Source: Talpa occidentalis
Lineage: Eukaryota; Chordata; Mammalia; Eulipotyphla; Talpidae
Reading direction: 5' to 3'
Assembly (NCBI RefSeq): GCF_014898055.3
Contig: NW_023604861.1
Location: 76,892,292-76,956,291, forward strand
DNA length: 64,000 nt
A program made the translations under genes and the position numbers. Numbering within the stretch: position 1 is the first letter of the stretch; each line of letters begins with the position of its first letter. The notes below the pieces were generated by a model. It worked only from the letters and a program-made list of their open reading frames with translations. It made no database searches and was not told the DNA's origin. This document shows positions 46,395 through 57,543 of the stretch, in pieces.

Positions 46395-46843
46395 TGTAGG
46401 GTAAAGAAAATATCAGGCTTTTCTGCCCTTCCGCCATCAGGATAGATGATGGATCCTTGTCCTGAATGCATGCCTGATGGTGGGCACCTGGAATAGGGTG
46501 TGGGCATAGGTAGATGGGATTCAGCTGAGCTAAGACTGTGCTTTTAAGGGCAGCATCACGGGGGGACGCCAGCAGCACCAGCACCAGCAGCAGCAGCCGC
46601 CGCAGCCGAAGCCGAAGCCGAGAAGCAGCAGAACGAACGCTAGAGAGCCCAGATAGAGTGAGGACTTGCTGGGGGCTGGGAGGCCTGCCAGCCTCCCAGC
46701 CCCCCAGCCAGCACCCCTGCCTGCCATATGCCTGGTGAACCCCAAATAAAAAACCTGCAAAACTACTAAGGACTCTGACTCCTCCTTTACCCGATCTGCA
46801 TGGGATCAGAAAACCTGCCTTGTGCCCTGTCCTGCCCCTTACA
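46395..46843 (+). repeat. 5' LTR of the LTR-A retroviral element
   Basis: TG...CA ends (TGTAGGG ... TTACA). A TATA-like CTTTTAAGGG lies at 46541-46550 and an AATAAA polyadenylation signal at 46745-46750. A GC-rich CAG/CCG triplet run at 46569-46632 is absent from the older solo copies. Confidence 0.95.
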
Positions 46844-46845
46844 AT

Positions 46846-46863
46846 TGGCGTAGTCGGCAGGAT
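46846..46863 (+). promoter_or_regulatory. Retroviral primer-binding site, tRNA-Ser type
   Basis: TGGCGTAGTCGGCAGGAT, two bases after the 5' LTR, is the exact 18-base complement of the 3' end (with CCA) of mammalian tRNA-Ser of the AGA/TGA group as I recall it. This is where reverse transcription would start. Confidence 0.88.
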
Positions 46864-47016
46864 CCATGCAGACGGGTATTGGAGCCCTCCGAAGACCTGG
46901 AGGGACTAAGGAGAACAGACTTTGCCTGTGACGACGCTGGAGGCACCATGGCGGTATAGAAGATGGATACGTCCACAAGCTACAGGATGAGACCTGGCGT
47001 GAAGGAGACGCCCGAA

Positions 47017-47130
47017 AGGACCAGCCAACGACACCGGAAAGGACCAGCCAACGACACCGGATAGGACCAGCCAACGACACCAGATAGGACCAGCCAACGA
47101 CACCGGAAAGGACCAGCCAATGACCCCTGA
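47017..47130 (+). repeat. 23-bp tandem repeat in the retroviral leader (about 5 copies)
   Basis: Units begin at 47017, 47040, 47063, 47086 and 47109, each starting AGGACCAGCCAA. The first four differ only at scattered positions; the fifth is degenerate. They lie between the primer-binding site and where gag would start in a normal retrovirus. Confidence 0.93.
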
Positions 47131-48051
47131 GGCAGCAGGCCATTGCTGAAGCAGGGAGAGGCCAATGGACTGATAGACTGATGAACTGATGATTTTGGAC
47201 TGACAATCCCGCCAGAAGGCGGAGGACCTTAGCAGGTTATGTTTATTTTTTGAGAATCTGGGGGTGGCCAGTGGGCCTAGATGGCCAAAAGCAGCCTGTG
47301 TATGCCCAGTGGCCAGGTGGAGGAGAAAAGCCAACTAAGGTGGCAAAAGCTGGTACTGATGCTAAGTTGAGAAGCCCTAAAGCGGCTGTTAAGCAGCCTG
47401 GGTATGCTGAAGCCCTGTGAGTCTCGTAAAATCACCTATGGGTGATGCCCTGCTCATTCTTGAGTGAGGGTGAGGAGCTGAGGAGCCCGTCCTTGGGGGA
47501 CGGGTGGGGAATGTGGCTTGGGGTGGAGCCCAAGCCAAATGCAAAGTTTGGATCCCCAACCCATGTGCTTGTGCAGTGGGTTGGCTTGAGAGCAGGGGTC
47601 TGTGAGTCGCATGGGTGGCCATGAAGGCCGAGTGTTGGAGCGACTGCAGACAGAAACCCTGAGGGTTGGCGATTACCCCCAACAGAATAAAATTGCCAAT
47701 CCCAGAGCTAGTGCATCCTGGGGGTGGATGCTGTGTGTGCCTTGTAGCCGAGACTACAGCCAGAGAAGGCCAGGAAGCCTGACGGCTCCTGGTGTGTTAT
47801 AGCAGATGCTGTGTGTGATTTCCCCTCCCTCGTATGAGCAGTGCCTTCGGCAGCAGATTTGGTGGCTCATCTGCTGGTACCAATAATTGTCTTTTGCACT
47901 TGGTGCCCTGCCTGGACTTATTTGTGTTCTGTTGTATTTTGTTATGTTGTATTTTGTTATTTGATGTATTTGCTTTTGTGGGCCATGGCTGCATTGTTTG
48001 TTTGCTTAGAAAATTGTGTATATATGTATAGACTGTATGGCAGAAAACCCT
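47131..48051 (+). other. Interior of the retroviral element, non-coding
   Basis: Only short, unrelated frames of up to about 100 codons. No retroviral protease, reverse-transcriptase or envelope signature was recognised. The T-rich 47880-48030 gives hydrophobic translations in several frames, which reflects composition rather than a membrane protein. Confidence 0.75.
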
Positions 48052-48063
48052 GAGGGGGTGGAC
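48052..48063 (+). promoter_or_regulatory. Polypurine-tract candidate
   Basis: GAGGGGGTGGAC directly before the 3' LTR. It sits where plus-strand priming occurs in retroviruses, though it is less pure than usual. Confidence 0.65.
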
Positions 48064-48512
48064 TGTAGGGTAAAGAAAATATCAGGCTTTTCTGCCCTTC
48101 CGCCATCAGGATAGATGATGGATCCTTGTCCTGAATGCATGCCTGATGGTGGGCACCTGGAATAGGGTGTGGGCATAGGTAGATGGGATTCAGCTGAGCT
48201 AAGACTGTGCTTTTAAGGGCAGCATCACGGGGGGACGCCAGCAGCACCAGCACCAGCAGCAGCAGCCGCCGCAGCCGAAGCCGAAGCCGAGAAGCAGCAG
48301 AACGAACGCTAGAGAGCCCAGATAGAGTGAGGACTTGCTGGGGGCTGGGAGGCCTGCCAGCCTCCCAGCCCCCCAGCCAGCACCCCTGCCTGCCATATGC
48401 CTGGTGAACCCCAAATAAAAAACCTGCAAAACTACTAAGGACTCTGACTCCTCCTTTACCCGATCTGCATGGGATCAGAAAACCTGCCTTGTGCCCTGTC
48501 CTGCCCCTTACA
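48064..48512 (+). repeat. 3' LTR of the LTR-A retroviral element
   Basis: Same length and, by direct reading, the same sequence as the 5' LTR, including the triplet run at 48238-48301 and the AATAAA at 48414-48419. Confidence 0.95.
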
Positions 48513-48517
48513 GCCTG

Positions 48518-51500
48518 CCTCTCAGAGTCGGGACTCTGGCCTTCTGCCCTGATCATTCCCACATCACAAGCATGTGAGAAGCTAGTGTTATCTAGGAACA
48601 GAGGAAGGGAAATGAGGCGGCTCCTGAGAAGTGGGTAAAAGGCAGAGGAGAACATTCTGGGGAGCAGAGTAAGGTGAGCCACGAGGAGGAGGTCCTCTTG
48701 GGACTTCCACCCTTTGGTGGAGCCAAACCTGGGCCTACAGCCTTGCAGCCCTCTCACTGAAGGCCAGACCCCTTCAGCCCACCCACAGAGCTCTTATATC
48801 ATGGCTGGGGCAATCATTGAATCTGAGCCATTTCTTTATTCACTAATTCCTGTGCCTACAAAACAGCACACTAAGGTAAGAGTAGGTGGCCATTTCCATG
48901 GGAGCTACCTCCCCAGAAGAGTTGTGTTCCCCAGAGTTTCAAGTAAGGGTGGTCTAATGAGAAGGCATGCCACACAAATGACTCCCTCTGTCACAATTCC
49001 AAATAACTCCTAATACATGTGTACATGCACACAACCCTCCTGTCTTCTGTCACCTTGACCTCAGTCAAGATCAAGGTAAGTGATCAGGTTTTGAGGCATG
49101 TCGTAAAGCCAAACTCTGAGGCTCATGAGTTTTCTAGATTGAGTAAGCCCTAACTGGCAACCTGACAAACATAACCACCAGCACAGGTCACGGGAAAAGT
49201 AGTGGGGTTGGGAGAAAGAAAGTGAAGCACCCCAGGGCCTTGAGACCTGCTTGACAGCAATGCGCCACTCCCTTTCTTAAGAATTTCTCAATTCTCTCCC
49301 TCCACACCTGCTGAGAGAGTGTGACCTGCTGCCTGGAGAATGCAGGTGCCTCCCTCCACAGTCTTGTCACAGGAGAACAGCTGTTCCACCTCTGGGGAGG
49401 AGTCTCCCCCCAACCCCAAAGGAGGCTATCTCCTACCTTCTTCCTCATACCCAAAGTTGTGGCAATTCTCCCTTCCCGAATGATGCCAGGTGTGGTCTTT
49501 GGTGTAGTGTATCCTCCACTCGGGGGTGCTTATCTATCATAAGCCACAAATGTATTTCCTTCTCTCAGGATGGGGTGATCCTAAGGTTGTGCCCAGTTCC
49601 TCCTCCAACTGCCAGAACTTCCACCGACACTTGTCCTGACAGCTAAACTCAGGCCTAAAAGTAGGCTAAGAAAATCTCCAGCAGGAAAGGAGAGTTCCTA
49701 CGGGTATATTTCCCTCTACAAAGGAAAAGCAACAAATTCATATTCTCCCAGGAGTAATTCCCCCCTTAAAGCCACTGCAGAGTTGTGGAGGCCGCCTTCT
49801 GCATGAATCCAATATCCCTTGCTGAGGGAATAGTGTAAGCTGAAGTTTAGTCAGAGCTTATTTGCCAAACCATGTGCTCGGGTGTGGGACAGCATCCTTT
49901 TTTTCTTTGCACAAAATACCCTTTGCCTACTGGGCTGTGTACCCAGAAGAGGCACCTTTTCCTATTTCATACACAGGCTCCCAGCAATATAACCTCTGAC
50001 CTAGAAACCTTGTTCCCTCAACCTCTTCTCCCTAGAAATGTTCTCATCTTTGCAGTCTCTGAAAGCAACATCTTTCCCTTTCATCTCTCCCCCTTTTGTA
50101 TGAGGATCGTCTACTAAAGGAGAAAGTCACATCCACAAGCCTTCTCGAGCCTCCCATTCATTCTGGGCAGAACTGTCAATGCAGACTCGCGCCTATTTGC
50201 TGCTTTGAACACCACTCAGTCTGATGTTCCTTTTTGCCTCCCACGGTGTTCAGCGAGATCATTTCTTATGAAATTTCTTCCTGGGGAGGTGAACAAACAG
50301 TTGCAGCCTTAAGAAATGGCAGGTGGAACTTGTCACCAAGCCTGACTCCAGTTCTCCTGAGTTCTTCTGTGTAATACTCAATTTCCTTTGTTGGGTCTTC
50401 CCTGCCAGGCTGGGAGCTGGAACCAATTGTTCTAAGTGGGGGCAGCGCCCAGCATTTTAAGCATAGATTGTGGAAAGGGCCTGCTGCAGGTATATGGTGC
50501 TTGCTAGCTTCAGTCTTTCGCATGTAGCGAAGGCACACATGCATCCCAGACGCTCCCTGACCCTCGCTTCTTGTGTGCAGGAGGCACAAGTGTGTTGTTG
50601 GAGCTTCTCAAGTTTGGCTCTGAAGCCCCCAGCTGGAAAGACCTCTGCTGCATGCCTCTGAGGAGTGAGGGGTTGGACAGAGGTTTTAGAGGGGGAGCTG
50701 GTGCAGAAGCACCCCACTGGCAGGGGCCTGCTCACTCACAGTGTGGTGAAAGCACAGGTGGCCTGAGTGGAGGCTCTGCCAGGCTCACAGCCAGATCTCA
50801 GCCTGTTCCCATGTTGTGGTGGGAGGAGGGCAGGGAGGAGAGGGTGAGCACAGCTTAAAGGGATGGAGGGCAAAGGTCAGAGCGTCTCTGGCCTTGGTAT
50901 GTAAATACTAGTCTTCTCTAAGAGAAATCATGGGATTTTTCTCATGAAACAAAGTCTGGAAGAAAGCAGTTAGTGGCGCCGGTTCTGCATTTTCAACTCA
51001 TTCGATTAGAGGCTGGAACCGCTAAGATATTGTTTACCTCTCCCTCATAACGGTGGCCCCAGCTCCAGACATCACATACACTTTCAAGGGAATAAGAGAG
51101 TATAAAGGGACTGTGCCAGGAGCATCATCACTTCAATTAGAAAAGTGAATTCTATCCCATAAGTTCGCATTATGTCATTGTTTATGTGTCATTGACTAGA
51201 GCCAGGTCACATGGACGTCCCTAGTTACAAGGAGGGCTGGGAAAGGGAGTGATTAGTTTGTCCATTATTTATATTGCAGGTGACTAAGGAGAAAGGGCTG
51301 TGGGGTGAACCAAGGCGTTGGCCATCAATGGACACTGCAAACCAAGGTAAGTGGAGAGGAACACACTTAGGATGCTAAGGGGTGTGGAAGTCACATCGTA
51401 GTAGGAACGGTGGAAGGAAATGAAGATGAAACAGAAACAAATTAGGAGGGGTAACAATTCACCTTAAAGAATTGTCACAGGGAGGGGAAAGTGACTGACT

Positions 51501-52486
51501 CTGCATTGCTATAGAGAACACGAATAGGACAGAGGGTGGGAGGTGTGAAGAGGCGCCCCATGCCTTAGGTTCACACCACCTGTAATTGTAGCTGCCCCTA
51601 TCAGGAATGGGATTTTGGTGAGGGCGGGAATGCCCCCTTGTCTGGCAGTGACCCGCAGTAGCTGGCCTGTCACTCTCAGGGACATTGTCCATCTCATGGG
51701 ACTGGAGTAAAGGATCTGCAGGGCTCCTTCTTTGGAATGACTTTGCTGACTTTCCTGTGACCCAGTTCCAACCCAGGTCCATGAAGAAGCCAACTGATTT
51801 CTCATAGTGCCTTGTGACCACAACGTAACTTTGTTTTCAGTAGCGTCTTAGTGGAAAAGAGAGCATCTTGCTTCTGAAGCAAAGCACTTAATCTCTTTAG
51901 TCATGTCCTACTGGGCTTGTTTTCTCTCATATAGAGCTTCAGGGATATTTTATCTACTTACCCTCTTGAGCATGGTGTATGACTAAAGAACAGATCCTCC
52001 TAACCAATAAGTGCAACAAGAACTTTGTGCTGGACAGAGGGTAGAACAGAAAGTTTGCATTTTGATGCCAGGGTTCAAGGTTTCCTTGGTGGTAAAGATA
52101 ACGTGCAATCTGTGACTCAGGCAGTCACGGGACCAAGTGTGGCATCTGATCATTCTGCCTTCATCCTGTCCTGTCACGGAGAGGACACTGAACCAGGAGA
52201 ACCTCTCTGTTGATAGAAAAGTCTGTTTACCTCAAACATAGTTATTTTCTCATCTTGGCAGCTGTTTGAATGTTTTCCTTTGAACCTTCCAAATTAGCAG
52301 TGATTTTTTCAGCTCGGGCCTCAGGAGGCTTCAGCATAGAAGACCAGCCTGGGTTTGCTCCCCCGCAGCCTTCATAACTATCTTCTGATCCTGCTCTTGC
52401 TCCAGAACTTGAGCCAGAGGGGCCCAGGAAAAATAAAACAGTGTCTTCACTTGCAAGTCATTTAAGTTGCTGTTGTCAAAGGGAAG
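48518..52486. other. Unassigned sequence, about 4 kb
   Basis: No recognised repeat, and no frame with an identifiable domain (longest 120 codons, 51459-51821 on the minus strand). This is the longest stretch in the window without a transposon I can name. Confidence 0.4.
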
Positions 52487-52550
52487 ATAAAGGAACTGAC
52501 TTTTTTTTTTAATAAAGAAACTTACCTTTTTTTTTTATAAAGGAACTGAC
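52487..52550 (-). mobile_element. Micro-retroinsertion with a perfect 14-bp target duplication
   Basis: ATAAAGGAACTGAC occurs at 52487-52500 and 52537-52550. Between them lie only 36 bases: T10, a 16-base core AATAAAGAAACTTACC, and T10. On the minus strand this is a tiny poly-A-tailed insert, the signature of L1-driven target-primed insertion. Confidence 0.85.
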
Positions 52551-54619
52551 GTTAATTCACACATCTAGCATCCTGTGCTAGCCACTGTCTTATGTTTTTG
52601 AAGTTAACACATTTAATTCTCAAACCCATTTGTACAAAATAAAGAGAAATGTCCTTATACTACATAAAAGGAGATGAACTTCAGCGAAGAAGTGGTCAAC
52701 TCTTGAGACTTCTGCATTTTTTCACTTTAAAAATTGTCGATATACACTTGTCATAGATGGCTCGGCTGAGTCTGGACTTTCAGGATTTTAAAACTGGAAG
52801 GAGAGGAAAAGAAGCAGGCGGGTAAGTGCTGGTGCTAAGAGCTGGAGATTCACCAGGGTTTTAAAAGTGCCAGGATTTGTTTTTAGCCTCTTGAGGTACA
52901 TGCTTCTAGCCACATTTCAGGAAGAGTGTTCCTTGGTCTGGGGACTCTCTTCACCAGTTTAGGCTTCTCTGGTGTTGAGGACTCCTTGTAGGAATGAGGG
53001 GAGTGATTTCACAAGAGACTTGGGGATCTGACTGCCAGCTGCGGCTTCTGGACCTCAAGGAACACACTTGGCACAGATAAGAGGAGACACCGGGGCTGCT
53101 GAGGGAGTGTGGGGTTCCAGGCAAATAGTCTTGGGGGCCTCTACATAAACTATTTGAATCAAAAATGAATTACTAAATTCATAGTCTATGTTAGATAGTC
53201 ATTTGCTAATGAAGATTTTAAATAACAGGTAGAAGACAAGAACTTCTCCATCTATCATTCAATCAGTGCACCTGAAGATTCCCTGTAGAGCCCAAACACC
53301 CCAAAAGGTAACGGCGCTGTAGTTCCTCACAGATCTATGGTTCTTTGGAACCTTTGTATTTAAACGGTGTCGCTCTTACCCTGCAGGTCCCCGTACTGTT
53401 ATTCAGCCTCACCATGGCATGACTCACAGGCCTGCCTCATCCAAAGGCTGCCCACAGCCAGTCACTCTCTCCAGGGTGGTTCTGTGCCTCCTTCGGGATG
53501 ACCACAGATGGGCGTCTCCCCCAGCATTTGTGGGAATATACAACAGTGATATTTCTAGTCACGTTAGAAGAACCAAATTTTATAGTGAAATTTTAATAGC
53601 GAGAGCACAGAAAGCATAGAAGAACATCTTCTGATCTTGTCTTCTCGTAAATTCATTGGGCCACAATCTCCACATTCCTAGAATGGGACTTCTATCAAGA
53701 GAAGGGCCTCCCTTCCAGCACTGCCATGACAGAGACAATAGACAAGGAGCTTGTGGACAAAGACAGAAAATAGACAAAGACAGAAAATTAGTCTGGTTCT
53801 TGAGAGGAAGCTCTTACTTAAGACCCCCCACACCCCCCTCACCCAGGGAGCAACCAGTCAGTGAGCAGAAAGGCCCAATCACATTGAAGAGCAGCTACAG
53901 TCTAAATCCCCTCAAAGAGACAGGCAATACCACCTCCAGGGCCTTGTGACTTGGGTCCAGAGCCTGTAGAAGAGGCGAGGCTGCTGTGATGAGAGGAAGA
54001 AGGTGCCCACAGAGCACAGCCCTTCCCGCCACCCCCATGGCGCTTTGTGCAGTGCCCGGGAGAGGTGCTGCAGGAGAAACTCGTGGGTGAGTCAGTGCAG
54101 AGGGACACAGGCAGCCCAGGCCCGAGTCAGTCATGGAGTGTGGGTTTCCCAAAGCCCCAGCCCTGTCCTTAGTCCAACACAAGTGAGATTCTCCCTAAAT
54201 TAGCATTTGTACCATCCCCAGTGACTCAGTCTCCCATGATTCCTGGCCAAGGGGAGCAATTTGCAGGTTCTGGAAGCCAACTGGAAGCAAGGCTCTTCAC
54301 AAGTCCCTGGATACCCCTCAAATTTTATATAAGGTGTTCCTAAGCAGCAAGGGAGGAGGGGTTGTATGAAGGGCAGAGCCCCTTTTGCCTGGGGTTAAGA
54401 ACATTAGAGAAAACGCTCTGCCTGGAACTGAGCCCCTCTGGGAGGAGGCAGCCTTGAGGCACACATTGGAGGGGGAAGACCATAGCCAGGGGTCATGGGA
54501 AGGGACAGGGAAATCCCCCAGAATCTACACAATAATGACCGTAGACAGAATACTTTGTGGTTATCAATAATATCTTTTTAGGACTTCCAGAAATTCTTAG
54601 AAGACAATTTTTTTCTATT
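52551..54619. other. Unassigned sequence
   Basis: A small repeated 'agacaaagacagaaaatag' pattern lies at 53756-53788. No gene supported. Confidence 0.4.
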
Positions 54620-55035
54620 TCTTTTTTTAATTGAGGTAACATTATTTTAAAACACTATGTACGATATAGGGGAGGAGGTTCACAGCTCCTCAAATGTATG
54701 TTATTATACTGCCCCAATATCAAAGCATCCACAGTCCTTTACCCTAGGCCTTTGGGCCCCTCCCCCTTGCCCCATTCCTCTCCCCCCTCTTCCCAGCAAC
54801 CTCAATTCTGCTGTTGTATTTCTAGAGTTTGTTTTGGCTTAGTCTTGTCAGTTCTTTTGGGTTTTTTCCCCCCTCTATATTCCACATGTGAGTGAAAGCA
54901 TCTGTTGTTTGTCTTTATCCTTTGGAGTTATTTCATTTAGTGTAGTCCCTTCCATTCCAAACATATAGTTGCAAATGGCAAGAGTTCATCTTTTTTTTTA
55001 TAGCTACGCAGTATTCCATGGTGCATTCACACCAC
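54620..55035 (-). mobile_element. L1 3' end, antisense
   Basis: 'tattccacatgtgagtgaaagcatctgttgtttgtctttatcctttggagttatttcatttagtgtagtcccttccattcc' and 'agctacgcagtattccatggtg' are antisense L1 3' landmarks. Degraded 3' UTR at 54620-54790. Confidence 0.8.
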
Positions 55036-55309
55036 AGTGGAAGACATTTGGGAGTGGGCAGAAGAAACTGGGTGAAATCAACTGAGATCAGCATCTCCTC
55101 TCTTATTTGGGGGAATTGCAAATTTTATCTCATTTTACATTCAGAGGGTGGGACCTGCAAATTCAGTTAGGTGATCTTAAAAAAAATCCTTCTTGCTATA
55201 GTTCATCATATATATTTCTGTAAGTATTTGCACAACACAAAATGTTTCAAACCTGCTTTAAACAGTACCATGATTCTCTTCCAAGACCAATAATTACTAG
55301 TTCACTTTA
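55036..55309. other. Unassigned sequence between two L1 fragments
   Basis: Nothing recognised. Confidence 0.35.
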
Positions 55310-55753
55310 TTTGATATTTTAAACTTGGGAGGTAAAATTTACATATGGCAACATGCATAGGTTACAAAAGCACAATCTGATATGTTTTAACAGGCATACC
55401 CAGCTGTGTAACCACCACTTCATTTAAGATATAGACTGTTTCCATTTCCCCTAGAAAGTTCTCTCATTCCCCTTCATTCCCATGGGCAACCACTGTTTGT
55501 ATTTTCATCATCTTGGATGGGTTTAATACGTTCTGGAACTTCATAAATAATAATCCTATTATTGTCATCATACTCTCTTATGTCTGGCTTCTTTCACTGA
55601 ATGTGATCTTTAGTTCCTCCATGTTACCGTATATATCAACAGTTCATTCTTTTTTATTGTGGTGGTTAAATTCATCCCTGTTTTAATCTATTATTATAGA
55701 TGAATACTATCAATCTTTTCCTCTGTTGATGGACTTTGGGTTTTCTTCATTAC
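55310..55753 (-). mobile_element. Old L1 (L1M grade) 3' end, antisense
   Basis: 'ggtaaaatttacatatggcaac', 'ccacttcatttaagatatagactgtttccatttcccc', 'ttatgtctggcttctttcactgaatgtgatctttag', 'tcatccctgttttaatc' follow the antisense order of an old L1 3' UTR and ORF2 end. Confidence 0.75.
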
Positions 55754-56025
55754 TGATGATTTTTATTTTTTAAAAAAAGATTTATTTATCTATACATACA
55801 AGAGCTGGGGCGCAGGCCAGAGGTGTGGGGGGTGAGAGGATTCACCAGAGACAGAGTGGGGAACAGAACAGGAAGCCTGACTGAAATACACTGCTGAGGG
55901 GAGCAGCAGGTGAGACAGGAGAGGTCTGCTGCGCCATGTGGGTTGCAGTGGCTGCGGTCAGCTTCATAGGTTGCGTTTCAACCCCTTACGCCACCAGGGA
56001 GGCCCCTTTCTATTGATGATTTTTA
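55754..56025 (-). mobile_element. tRNA-derived SINE (type 2) with target duplication and a shortened head
   Basis: Insert 55766-56013, flanked by TGATGATTTTTA at 55754-55765 and 56014-56025. It lacks part of the head between 'catgtggg' and 'ttgcagtggctg'. Confidence 0.88.
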
Positions 56026-57450
56026 AACTGTGTTGTGACACACCTTGGGGGTTGCTATAGGGATCCACTTAGGATGAATCACTAAATTAGAGCTCAGAAT
56101 TAGCAGATGAGACTTGGACGGGGAAGGGCTATTTAGTCTTTAAGGGGCCGGGATCCCCTTGGCTTGTCCTCAGTGCAGCATCCATGTTCAGGGAGCAGCA
56201 ACAAAGGTAAGTCAGAAACCATAAACCAGGTGAAATCACAGCTGCCTACCAACCAACTGCCAAGTAGACCTGTCCAGATATGCCATTTCAGTTCACTCTG
56301 GTGAGTAACTCTACTCCTGGAACAATGGTCCTTCTGTAATTAACACAGTTCACAAAATGAATTGGACTCCTTCTGTCTGCCACATTCCACAACGATGAGC
56401 CAGCTGAAGGCCAAGGTAGAAACCTCAACTTCTGCTGAATTCTAAGTCAGACAGGTAAATATAAGGGGAAAAGGCAAGCTTAACTGCTGGGAGACTCTAA
56501 CTTATTATTTTATCTGGAAAGTAGAATGTACAGGAGGGTGACAGGTCTCGGAGTTCACCTGGTTTGCTGAGGCCCCACTTGGAGAGTCAAACAAAACAGA
56601 GGCTGTGGCCATGGGAAGAGTTGTATTTTTAAAGTGAGTGCTATCTCCCAGCCCTCTCCGCCTCTTCACCACCAAAATACTTGATCAAGAGGAAATGTAT
56701 GGCTGGATTCACCAACCCAGGCCCTCTGAAGAGAGCGCCTTTTTGCTTCCTCACCTGGTTTTATAGGAAGTTTTGGGCCTTCTGTTTTGACCACTAGCAA
56801 ACTCAAAGATACATTTGCTATGCAAATATTTCAGGTGTATAAAACCTTGTCATGTAGACTATTCTAATTGGTTCTTTTTTTTACCCTAATTGTATTTTGT
56901 ATTTACATTTCACTCATGCATTTCTTATTTCTTATCAGCCACACTTAATCCTTTGTAGAATGAGGTGGAGTATAAATAAATAAGTCATAAAGCCTGACCA
57001 CAGAGCTAAAGTGAAACAACCTATGTCTCTTGTTAGCAGGGGCAGCCAATACAATGGCTCCTTTTTCTGCAGGAAGACTGGGCAAACAGGAGGGTAGCTG
57101 CCTCTGGAGGTATGCTATGCACACTACCCTCTCAGCCCTACCACACTACAGAAAGCAGAACACAAGGGCAAAAGGTGCTTATGTCACGTTGGACCCCTGC
57201 CTTCTCCCAGGGACCCTTCTATGTGCCTGTGCTACCAGGGTTTCCTCGAAAAAGCAAAGCCTGGGATAGAGATTTTATGCAACTAGCTTCTTTTGAGAAG
57301 TAAATCCAAAGAGCCAGAGTGGAGGAACTTGGATAATGAATGAGAAAACAGGGAAAGTCAATCCAAGGGCAGTAGATGGTGCCAGGCACCATGGTGGACA
57401 ACTTGGTCACAGTGGGACATTCTGAGAAATTACATAGCATGTGCCGTCTA
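56026..57450. other. Unassigned sequence
   Basis: Nothing recognised. Confidence 0.4.
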
Positions 57451-57543
57451 CCACCACCACCACCACCAACAACAACAACCATCACCATGACCACCACCAT
57501 GACCACCACCACCACCACTATCACTCTTCTACCACTACTACTT
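57451..57543. repeat. Impure (ACC)n/(CAT)n microsatellite
   Basis: CCA/ACC, CAA and ATG/ACC triplets over about 90 bp. Threonine- or valine-rich translations here are artefacts. Confidence 0.93.

Larger units (their letters stand above)
46390..48517 (+). mobile_element. Compact non-autonomous endogenous retrovirus (LTR-A family), intact and young
   Basis: Two 449-bp LTRs (46395-46843 and 48064-48512) flank a 1220-bp interior, and the whole sits between a perfect 5-bp target duplication GCCTG (46390-46394, 48513-48517). I read the LTRs as identical base for base, which implies a recent insertion. A tRNA-Ser-type primer-binding site follows the 5' LTR after two bases, and a purine-rich tract precedes the 3' LTR. 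The interior has no gag, pol or env frame and is too short for them, so any mobility must have used proteins from a helper retrovirus. The leader holds a 23-bp tandem repeat. The family is otherwise seen here only as solo LTRs. 5-bp duplications and tRNA-Ser priming are seen in some mammalian endogenous retroviruses; the exact family is not known to me. Confidence 0.93.

Noticed and set aside
47017..47130. Possible CRISPR-like array
   Set aside because: The units are directly adjacent with no spacers, and the setting is a vertebrate retroviral leader.
46787..47334. Overlapping minus-strand frames with a repeated Gly-Trp-Ser peptide
   Set aside because: The peptide repeat is the 23-bp tandem DNA repeat translated in several frames. 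23 is not a multiple of three, so a different frame is read in each unit. Not a protein repeat.
47957..48757. 266-codon open frame on the minus strand, the longest in the window
   Set aside because: It runs antisense through the 3' LTR of the retroviral element into unrelated flanking DNA. Much of it is simply the LTR read backwards, and the CAG/CCG run gives a Leu/Arg-rich stretch. The same antisense segment also opens in the 5' LTR.
51459..51823. 120- and 104-codon overlapping minus frames
   Set aside because: Two different frames over the same DNA, with no recognisable domain and no flanking gene structure. They cannot be told from chance.
57219..57524. Valine-rich minus frame and threonine-rich + frame
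   Set aside because: Translation of the ACC/CAT microsatellite.
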